From NCBI GenBank assembly GCA_024707405.1, contig JANPZU010000008.1, positions 434,001-498,000 of the forward strand: a stretch of DNA of 64,000 nucleotides. Reading direction: 5' to 3'. The notes beneath the pieces are model-generated. The model ran no database searches. It was not told where the DNA came from and worked only from the letters and a program-made list of their open reading frames with translations. Below, one piece after another: positions 52,873 to 59,984 of the stretch (the first letter of the stretch is position 1; every line of letters begins with the position of its first letter). The stretch comes from Luteimonas sp. GTDB lineage: Bacteria > Pseudomonadota > Gammaproteobacteria > Xanthomonadales > Xanthomonadaceae. Both the position numbers and the translations under genes were made by a program.

Positions 52873-53685
52873 TCACTGTCGCAAATCGCGTCCTGCCGCC
52901 GGCGTCGCATGCCCGGGCGTGGCCCGCCACGGGTTGATGTCCAGCCCGCCGCGCCGGGTGTAGCGCGCCTCGACCGACAGCGATTCCGGACGGCACCGGG
53001 CCAGCAGGTCGACGAAGATCCGCTCGACGCACTGCTCGTGGAACTCGGCGTGGTCGCGGAACGACACCAGGTAGCGCAGCAGCCCTTCGCGGTCGATGCG
53101 CGGGCCGCGGTAGGCGATGCGCACGCCGGCCCAGTCGGGCTGTCCGGTGACCGGGCAATTCGATTTCAGCAACTCGCTGCGCAGCGTTTCGGTGACGACA
53201 TGCCCGGCTTCTGCGCGCAGCAGGCCTGCGTCGGGCGGGCCGTAATGGTCGATGTCAATGTCGAGTGCATCAATACCGTTTGCGTCGATGTCTTCGACAA
53301 ACGCGGGAAGGCCGAAGGCGACCGTGACCGAGCCGCCTGCCGCCTGCGACAGGTCGTCGGCGATGCGTGCACGCACCGTGTCGGCATCGTCGAAGCGCGT
53401 GGCATTGAAGGAGTTGAGGTAGAGCTTCAGCGACTTCGATTCGACCAGGTTAGGTGACGTCGCGGGCACCGTGATCGTCGCCGTGTCGACGACGGGTTTG
53501 CCGCGCGCATCCAGCCACGACAGTTCGTAGGCATGCCAGCGGTCGTGGCCGATGAAGGGCAGCGCGTCGCCGATGCCGATCTCGTGGCGTGCTGCGCCAC
53601 GCGGGATCGGGAACAGCAGGGACGCGTCGTAATGGCGCGGATAGGCGACCTCGCGGCCGAGCAGGGAATCTTCGGGGCGTGACAT
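52873..53685 (-). CDS. queF: NADPH-dependent 7-cyano-7-deazaguanine reductase
   Basis: A 270-residue protein of the long, two-domain QueF type. [12 protein letters not shown] is the substrate-loop signature; the catalytic cysteine is in [16 protein letters not shown], and [21 protein letters not shown] ends the tunnel fold. It reduces preQ0 to preQ1 for queuosine in tRNA. It lies 82 bases upstream of the LysM gene. Confidence 0.95.
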   Translation of the reverse strand: MSRPEDSLLGREVAYPRHYDASLLFPIPRGAARHEIGIGDALPFIGHDRWHAYELSWLDARGKPVVDTATITVPATSPNLVESKSLKLYLNSFNATRFDDADTVRARIADDLSQAAGGSVTVAFGLPAFVEDIDANGIDALDIDIDHYGPPDAGLLRAEAGHVVTETLRSELLKSNCPVTGQPDWAGVRIAYRGPRIDREGLLRYLVSFRDHAEFHEQCVERIFVDLLARCRPESLSVEARYTRRGGLDINPWRATPGHATPAAGRDLRQ

Positions 53686-53799
53686 GCCGTCATTCTAGGC
53701 CTTGCCGCCGGATTCGCCCTTGGCGGCAGCCCGTGCCCGACGGAGCGGGCTGACGTATAAAGGCGACTTCGCATGACCACATGACCGAGGAGAGCGCCC

Positions 53800-54297
53800 G
53801 TGACCCCCAGCCTGCGCATGATCGTGTTGCCGTTGTTGCTTGCAGGCATGAGTGCCTGCGGCAACGGATCCGAGGATCCCGCCGCCGTGCCGACGCCGGA
53901 AGACGTCGCGGCTGCCGACCGGCAGAACGGTGCGCCGGCCGAGGTGGTGCCGGCAAACGCCGCCGGCGAAACGACGCTCGTCGTCGGCCAGGTGCTGGAG
54001 GTGTCGCTCGAAGGCAATCCGAGCACGGGTTACCTTTGGGAAATCGACGCTGGTGGCGCGCCGCAGCTGGCGCTCGCGCCATCGCCGGTCGACGCCACGC
54101 CTGCCACCGATGCGGGTAACGGCGACGCGTCGCCGATGGTGGGCAGCCCGGTCACGATTCAGAAGCGCTTCGAAGCGGTGCAACCGGGCACGACCACCGT
54201 GCGTCTGGTGTATCGGCGCCCGTGGGAGAAGGACGCCGAGCCGGAACAGGCGGTGGAATTCAAGGTCGTGGTGAGCGAAGCGGGCTCATCGCCTTGA
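53800..54297 (+). CDS. Chagasin-like (I42) cysteine protease inhibitor, lipoprotein
   Basis: A 165-residue protein from a GTG start preceded by GGAGAGCG. The signal ends in the lipobox LLLAGMSACGN. The I42 signature NPSTGYLWEI (canonical NPTTGY) and the late RRPWEKDAEPEQAVEFKVVV match chagasin-family inhibitors of papain-like proteases. It would protect the envelope or neutralise foreign or own secreted cysteine proteases. No such protease gene is in the window. A disordered alanine-rich stretch follows the lipid anchor. Confidence 0.85.
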   Translation: MTPSLRMIVLPLLLAGMSACGNGSEDPAAVPTPEDVAAADRQNGAPAEVVPANAAGETTLVVGQVLEVSLEGNPSTGYLWEIDAGGAPQLALAPSPVDATPATDAGNGDASPMVGSPVTIQKRFEAVQPGTTTVRLVYRRPWEKDAEPEQAVEFKVVVSEAGSSP

Positions 54298-54315
54298 TAC
54301 GGCCCGGGTGACGCG

Positions 54316-54696
54316 TCAGGTCACGACGCGCCATGGCGGACGCTTGCGGTTCTCGCCTGCGCTGAAAAGACAAATGACATTGCCGGAAGGATCGACGAGG
54401 CGCGCTTCGCGCCAGAGCCAGCGCTCATCGGTCGGGCGCTTGGTGAATTCGAATCCGGCGACGACCAGGCCGTCGACCCTTGCGTCCAGATCCGCGCATT
54501 CGAAGTACACGACCACGCCGCTGTTGCCGGTCGGGTGGTCGACCCGATGCAGCGAAAACGTCGCGTCGCCATCGGGACACTCGAAGCGCGCATAGCGGGG
54601 CGGGCTGTGGACGATGAGCGTGAAACCCATGCTGCGATAGAACGCAACGGAGCGGTCGAGATCCGTCGTGGGGAGAGTGACCTGGTTGAGGTTCAC
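54316..54696 (-). CDS. Glyoxalase/VOC-family protein
   Basis: A 126-residue protein with the vicinal oxygen chelate fold: LNQVTLPTTDLDRSVAFYRSMGFTLIVHS at the N-terminus and WLWREARLVDPSGNVICLFSAG at the C-terminus. The usual metal ligands (His/Glu) are only partly obvious, so activity is unclear. It is convergent with the chagasin-like gene (18-base gap) and is followed by no operon partner on its strand within 30 bases. Confidence 0.85.
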   Translation of the reverse strand: MNLNQVTLPTTDLDRSVAFYRSMGFTLIVHSPPRYARFECPDGDATFSLHRVDHPTGNSGVVVYFECADLDARVDGLVVAGFEFTKRPTDERWLWREARLVDPSGNVICLFSAGENRKRPPWRVVT

Positions 54697-54726
54697 GGTG
54701 GTTTTCCTCGCGTGCGGCGCCTGTCT

Positions 54727-56184
54727 CTAACCAAACAATTTCAGTTCAATGACGCGCCACAGTGAACGGGCGAAGGAAGTGTCTCTCGCCGAACGCCTCA
54801 TCGCTTCGAGTCCGGCCTCGTCGAGCCAGTAGCCATTGATCATCACGCCAGCGGGGGATCCGACGGCACCGATCTGCTCCAGAGGATCCCCGGCAAGCAA
54901 TACAAGGTTCGCGCGATAGCCCGGAACGATCGCGCCGCTCCGTTCGAACCCGAGGGCTTCCGCGCCCAGGCGCGTGGCCGCAGCCAGCGCATCATGGGGC
55001 GTCATTCCGGCTGCCACCAGAAGTTCCAGCTCATCTGCCAGCGAAGCGCCCGGGATGATGCCGAAACTCCCGCTGTCCGTTCCGGCGATCAGCGGCACCC
55101 CCGCTTCATGGAGCAGCCGCGTTGCAACGAGAAAGAACTCCGCATGCGGCGCTTCATAACCCGACGGATCGACCCCGCTCCAGTATTCCTCCGAGCCTCG
55201 CTCGAAGAATCGTGTCAGCGGATTGATGGTGTCCGAACCCGGCCGATCCAGATACGCCCCTTTCGTCTCGGCGATCAGCACCAAACGCTTGTGGGCAATC
55301 AGCGTCGGCGTCACGACGTCACCGGACACGGCGAGCCGCGCGGCGAGTCCGCGCATCTTGTCCTCGTCCAGGTCGTCCCGCAGGCCATGCCAGACAATCG
55401 TTTCGATGTGCTCCAGTGTCGCCAGGCCGCGGCCGAGCGATGCTTCCCATGCGAGGTCGAAGGGTTTCTTGCGGGGAATGCCGGGCGTGCGCACGCCTTC
55501 GGCGGAATGACCGGCAACACGCATGCCGAGCCGGCCTGCCTCATCGAGGATGGCTTCGAACGCCTCACGGGTCAGGTTCGAGTAAACCTTCAATGCCCGG
55601 TATCCGGCCTCGTGCTGCTTTCTTACCGCTGCACGCGCTTCCTCGCCGGTCGTCACCGTCTGCTGCAGGGCCGTCTCGTTGGGGCCGCTGCTGTTGAGCA
55701 TCGGGCCGGTGGTGATGAAATCCGGCCCGAGCAGCGAGCCCTGCCTGATCTCCGAGAGTCTCAGGTGGAAGGGATAGCCGGACATGTTGCGCACACCGGT
55801 CACGCCGTGGGCGAGATATCCGGCCAGCTCCGCCTCGTCGTTGAGGTGGATATGCGCATCGATGAGTCCCGGGATCAGCGTGTATCCACGACCATCCACG
55901 ACACGTACGCCCTGCGGCGCGCGCAACGCCCCCGCTGCACCAATCTCGACGATGCGGTCACCCACGACAAGCACTGCGCGTGCGCTTTCAGCCTCCGGAG
56001 CGCCGGGCGCCATCGAAACGAGACGGACGTTGTCGATCAACACGCCTGCCGGGCGAGATCGATCCGGTTCAAGTGCGTCCGGAAGATCTGCAACGACATG
56101 CCACAACCATGCGGCGGCGATGGCCAGGACGACAACGCCGCCAATGCCTATGCGCTTCAACTTCGTGACTTTCGTGGTCTGCAA
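54727..56184 (-). CDS. Membrane-anchored amidohydrolase
   Basis: A 485-residue protein with an N-terminal membrane helix (GIGGVVVLAIAAAWLWHVV). The amidohydrolase barrel has metal ligands in PGLIDAHIHLN, a probable carbamylated lysine in YRALKVYSNLT, and AGHSAEGV, TLEHIET and AGTDSGSFGI. It resembles imidazolonepropionase- or prolidase-like amidohydrolases that work in the periplasm. Substrate unknown. Third codon positions are slightly less GC-rich than in most neighbours. Confidence 0.86.
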   Translation of the reverse strand: MQTTKVTKLKRIGIGGVVVLAIAAAWLWHVVADLPDALEPDRSRPAGVLIDNVRLVSMAPGAPEAESARAVLVVGDRIVEIGAAGALRAPQGVRVVDGRGYTLIPGLIDAHIHLNDEAELAGYLAHGVTGVRNMSGYPFHLRLSEIRQGSLLGPDFITTGPMLNSSGPNETALQQTVTTGEEARAAVRKQHEAGYRALKVYSNLTREAFEAILDEAGRLGMRVAGHSAEGVRTPGIPRKKPFDLAWEASLGRGLATLEHIETIVWHGLRDDLDEDKMRGLAARLAVSGDVVTPTLIAHKRLVLIAETKGAYLDRPGSDTINPLTRFFERGSEEYWSGVDPSGYEAPHAEFFLVATRLLHEAGVPLIAGTDSGSFGIIPGASLADELELLVAAGMTPHDALAAATRLGAEALGFERSGAIVPGYRANLVLLAGDPLEQIGAVGSPAGVMINGYWLDEAGLEAMRRSARDTSFARSLWRVIELKLFG

Positions 56185-56304
56185 TTTCTACACCCGACGC
56201 CAGCATGACGCCGTGCCGCGAAGCGGCGTCGGCTTGAATGAATCTTCAGGACGCACGTAGAGAAGTCTGCATGCATCCGAACAAGACGCTTGTGTCCCCG
56301 ACAA

Positions 56305-57216
56305 TCAAAGCAGCTTTGCAGCTGCTTCCGACATTCCTTTGTAATTGTGCCCAACGTCGGGCACGACCTGCAGGCTCCAGTTGAACTCGCCGCCCTGTTT
56401 TTCGGCAGCGGCTCGCGAGGTTCGGAAGAAATTCGTCCCTCGCTCCAATCGATGGGCGCCCTGCTTCATGGCACGCTCGGTCTGGTCTAGCCGGCCTTGT
56501 TCGGCATTGTTGTCCAGCTCACCCAGCAGGACGACCAGTTGCCTGTCGAAAGAGTATCCAAGGTTGTGATTCACAGAGCCGAGACCATAGGGGTAAGGCA
56601 CGGTGTCATCCAGGAACGTGTAGGAGCCGGCATTGGCCGCAATGGCTTTCCTGATTCTGGACGCTGGCTTCAGCGCGATCATGCGCTGGACGAACTGGCC
56701 GCCAGCCGAGTGTCCGAAAATGTCATAGCCACCGAGTGACAAGCCGTTGACGGCATTCACGTGGTCGAAGATGTTCTCCACGACCGTGAAAGCCCACTCG
56801 CTTTCGGGATTCGGCCGACCGAAGTAACTCTTCAGATTTCCTTCCTGGTAGTCGTTCGTCACGAACCGAGAGAACCTGCTGTCGAACTCGGGTGCGACCA
56901 GCATCAGGCTCTTTTGTTCTGCTATCTCTGTCCATGCATCCAGATAGCTTTCCGCATTCCGGCCCATGCCATGCATGACAAACAGGACGGGGTCTTCCGG
57001 CGTCCATTGCTGTGGCTTGTAGGTCCAGACACGGATGGTTTTCCGAGCCGTATGCACATAGGCATCGATCACGAAGCTGTCTTTTCCATCAGGAAAAGGC
57101 TTTGCTTCTGTACGTTCGGGCCCCGTCGGCAGCACATACAAGTAGAGGTAGCCCAATGCCGTAACGGAAACGCTTGCCAGCACCAGCAGAACCAGCAACC
57201 ACTTGATGAATCGCAC
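56305..57216 (-). CDS. Membrane-anchored alpha/beta hydrolase
   Basis: A 303-residue protein starting at GTG 57216 (VRFIKWLLVL) after AGGGGA. One N-terminal membrane helix (LLVLLVLASVSVTALGYLYLYV) leads to a hydrolase domain: oxyanion stretch VLFVMHGMGRNAESYLDAW, nucleophile in DIFGHSAGGQFVQRM, histidine in VVPDVGHNYKGMS. It resembles poly(3-hydroxybutyrate)-depolymerase-like or PHB/lipase-like esterases. The base composition is visibly lower in G+C than the surroundings, a sign of recent acquisition. Substrate unknown. Confidence 0.82.
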   Translation of the reverse strand: MRFIKWLLVLLVLASVSVTALGYLYLYVLPTGPERTEAKPFPDGKDSFVIDAYVHTARKTIRVWTYKPQQWTPEDPVLFVMHGMGRNAESYLDAWTEIAEQKSLMLVAPEFDSRFSRFVTNDYQEGNLKSYFGRPNPESEWAFTVVENIFDHVNAVNGLSLGGYDIFGHSAGGQFVQRMIALKPASRIRKAIAANAGSYTFLDDTVPYPYGLGSVNHNLGYSFDRQLVVLLGELDNNAEQGRLDQTERAMKQGAHRLERGTNFFRTSRAAAEKQGGEFNWSLQVVPDVGHNYKGMSEAAAKLL

Positions 57217-57280
57217 CAAATTCCCCTGTTCCCGTCGAGAGCTCGACTTCAGCCGGCAATGATAGCGGCCTGGCCCTTGA

Positions 57281-58594
57281 TCAGCCTTCGCTGGTGGAAA
57301 GGTAATCCAGCGCCACCTGCAGCATTGCGCGGAAACCCACGTCCAGTGCTTCTTCGTCGAGGTAGAACTCCGGCGAGTGGTTGCTGGGTGCCTTGAGCGG
57401 GTCTGTGCCGCGCGGCGTTGCGCCGACGAAGAAGAACATCGCGGGCACTTCGCGTGCATAGAACGAGAAGTCCTCGGCGCCCATGGTCAGGCCGGGGTCG
57501 ATCACGTTGCCCTCGCCCACCACCTTCTGCAGGCTGGGCAGCATGCGCGCGGTCAGTGCGGGGTCGTTGGCGGTGACCGGGTTGCCGTCCTGGTCGGGCA
57601 CCTGCGCGATGGCGGTGGCGCCATGCGCGTGCGCGACGCTTTCGGCGACGTTCTTCAGGTCGGCGAACACCTGCTTGCGCATGTCCTCGTCGAAGGTACG
57701 GATGGTACCGACCAGTTCCACCGAGTCGGGGATGATGTTGTAGCGGATGCCGCCCTTGATCGCACCGAAGGTCACCACCACCGGCAGCTTGGAGATGTTC
57801 TGGCGACGCGACACGATGGTCTGCGCGGTGCCGACCACGTCCGCGGCGGCGACGATGGGGTCGATCCCGCCCCACGGACGCGAGCCGTGCGTCTGCCGAC
57901 CCTGCACCACGATGTTGAAACGGTCGGATGCGGCCATCAGTGGCCCGCCGCGCACGCCGATCTGGCCGGCGTTGATGGTCGAGAACACGTGCAGGCCGAA
58001 CACGGCGTCGGGCTTGAAATCGCGGAACAAGCCCTGCGCCAGCATTTCCTCGGCGCCGCCCTTCTCGCCATCCGGCGGGCCTTCCTCGGCGGGCTGGAAC
58101 ACGAACATTACTTCACCCGCCAGCTCGTCCTTCATCGCCACCAGCGCCTCGGCCACGCCCATCAGGATCGCCACGTGTGCGTCGTGGCCGCAGGCGTGCA
58201 TCACGCCGGTGGTCTCGCCGCGGAACGTCGTGGTGGCCTTCGATGCGAATGGCACGTCGGTGCGTTCGGTCACCGGCAGCGCATCCATGTCGGCGCGCAA
58301 TGCGATGCGCGGGCCGGGCTTGCCGCCACGCAGCACGGCGGTCACGCCGGTGGTGGCGATGCCGGTCTTCGGCTCCAGGCCGAGTGCGCGCAGGTGCTCG
58401 GCGATCAGCGCCGCGGTGCGTGTCTCGCGATTGCCGAGTTCGGGATGCTGGTGGATGTCGCGACGCCACTCCACCACCCTGCCCTGCAGGCGTTGCGCGG
58501 CGTCCGCGACTTCGGTGCGTTGTGCCTCCTGCGCATGCAAGGGTGCGAGGCAGCAGGCGATGGCGAGCGACAGCAGCAGGGCGGGACGCGACAT
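57281..58594 (-). CDS. Secreted M20-family amidohydrolase (first of tandem pair)
   Basis: A 437-residue protein with signal peptide ALLLSLAIACCLAPLHAQ. The M20D hydrolase fold has EWRRDIHQHPELG, ALRADMDALPV, HACGHDAHVAILMG, FQPAEEGPPDGEKGGA and MGAEDFSFYAREVPAMFFFVGA, which supply the two-metal site. It cleaves N-acyl or N-aminoacyl amides (hippurate- or IAA-amino-acid-hydrolase-like). It is 48 bases downstream of a closely related paralogue on the same strand. Confidence 0.9.
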   Translation of the reverse strand: MSRPALLLSLAIACCLAPLHAQEAQRTEVADAAQRLQGRVVEWRRDIHQHPELGNRETRTAALIAEHLRALGLEPKTGIATTGVTAVLRGGKPGPRIALRADMDALPVTERTDVPFASKATTTFRGETTGVMHACGHDAHVAILMGVAEALVAMKDELAGEVMFVFQPAEEGPPDGEKGGAEEMLAQGLFRDFKPDAVFGLHVFSTINAGQIGVRGGPLMAASDRFNIVVQGRQTHGSRPWGGIDPIVAAADVVGTAQTIVSRRQNISKLPVVVTFGAIKGGIRYNIIPDSVELVGTIRTFDEDMRKQVFADLKNVAESVAHAHGATAIAQVPDQDGNPVTANDPALTARMLPSLQKVVGEGNVIDPGLTMGAEDFSFYAREVPAMFFFVGATPRGTDPLKAPSNHSPEFYLDEEALDVGFRAMLQVALDYLSTSEG

Positions 58595-58642
58595 GACAGG
58601 CTCCGGCGGGATATCGACGGATGGTAGCGCGTCGCCGCAGGT

Positions 58643-59935
58643 TCAGTCGTTCGGTGCGCGCAGGAAATCCAGCGTCGCCTGCAGCAGTGCGCGCAGGCCC
58701 AGGTCGAGCGCGGACTCGTCCGGTGCGTAGAGCGGCGAATGGTTCATCGGCGCATCTTCCAGCGCCATGTCGCGCGGCGTGGTGCCCACGAAGAAATACA
58801 GCCCCGGCGCGACGTTGGCGAACTGCGAGAAGTCCTCGGCGATGGTGTAGCGCGGCACCTCGACCACGTTGCCCGCACCCGCGGCCTTCTCCAGCGACGG
58901 GCGCAGCCGCGCGGTGAGTGCGGGATCGTTGGCGGTGACCGGGGCGTTGTTGGCGACCTGCAGTTCGGCGCGCGCACCACTGGCGGCGGCGAAGTGTTCG
59001 GCCGTGTTGCGGAAGCGCTCGATCACGTCGCTGCGCACGTCCATGTCGAAGGTGCGCAGGGTGCCGACCATGGTCGCTTCGTCGGGAATGATGTTGAAGC
59101 GCGTGCCGGCCTGCAGCTGGCCGGCGGTCAGCACTACCGGGTGCGCGGTGATGTCGACCTGGCGCGCGATGATGGATTGCGCACCCAGCAGGATCTGCGC
59201 GGCGACGGTGATCGGATCCACGCCCGCCCATGGCTGCGAGCCGTGCGTCTGCTTGCCGGTGATCTTCAGCGTCCATTCGTCCGCGCTGGCCATGAACGGC
59301 CCGGCGCGCACGCCCAGCTGTCCGGCATGTAATCGCGACCAGACGTGCAGGCCGAGCACGGCATCGGGTTTGAAGTCGTCGAACACGCCTTCGTCGAGCA
59401 TGCGTTTCGCGCCGGCCACCTCCCCTGCGACCGGCGGGCCTTCCTCGGCAGGCTGGAACACGAACATCACTTCGCCAGGCAGTTCGTCGCGCATGGCGAC
59501 CAGCGCCTCGGCCACGCCCATCAGGATCGCCACGTGCATGTCGTGGCCGCAGGCGTGCATCACGCCGATCGGTTGCCCGCGGTATTCGCTCTTGACGGTA
59601 GAGGCGAACGGCAGGCCGGTGGCTTCGGTGACCGGCAAGGCATCCATGTCGGCGCGCAGCGCGATGCGCGGGCCAGGATTGCCGCCACGCAGGATCGCGG
59701 TGACGCCGGTAGTGGCGATGCCGGTGCGTGGTTCGAGTCCGAGCGAGCGCAAATGATCAGCCACGACCTGCGCGGTTCGGGTTTCGTGGTTGCCCAGTTC
59801 CGGGTGCTGGTGCAGGTCGCGGCGCCACTCGATCACCTTGGCCTGCAGCGATGGCGGAATGTCGAGATCCTGGGCCAAAGCGGACGCGTGCGGGAGAAAG
59901 AGGAAGCACGACATCACGAGTGCGCAACGAAGCAT
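58643..59935 (-). CDS. Secreted M20-family amidohydrolase (second of tandem pair)
   Basis: A 430-residue protein from the ATG at 59935, with signal CALVMSCFLFLPHASALAQ. Its sequence runs in parallel with the neighbour: EWRRDLHQHPELGNHETRTAQ, ALRADMDALPVTEATG, HACGHDMHVAILMGVAEALVAM and FQPAEEGPPVAGEVAG. The C-terminal metal motif is TIAEDFSQFANVAPGLYFFVG. The two genes are a tandem duplication that has diverged in the substrate-pocket region. Confidence 0.9.
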   Translation of the reverse strand: MLRCALVMSCFLFLPHASALAQDLDIPPSLQAKVIEWRRDLHQHPELGNHETRTAQVVADHLRSLGLEPRTGIATTGVTAILRGGNPGPRIALRADMDALPVTEATGLPFASTVKSEYRGQPIGVMHACGHDMHVAILMGVAEALVAMRDELPGEVMFVFQPAEEGPPVAGEVAGAKRMLDEGVFDDFKPDAVLGLHVWSRLHAGQLGVRAGPFMASADEWTLKITGKQTHGSQPWAGVDPITVAAQILLGAQSIIARQVDITAHPVVLTAGQLQAGTRFNIIPDEATMVGTLRTFDMDVRSDVIERFRNTAEHFAAASGARAELQVANNAPVTANDPALTARLRPSLEKAAGAGNVVEVPRYTIAEDFSQFANVAPGLYFFVGTTPRDMALEDAPMNHSPLYAPDESALDLGLRALLQATLDFLRAPND

Positions 59936-59984
59936 GGCGGGGTTCCGGAAGTGATGAGGCGATGTTAGCGCAGCGACCGCCGCG

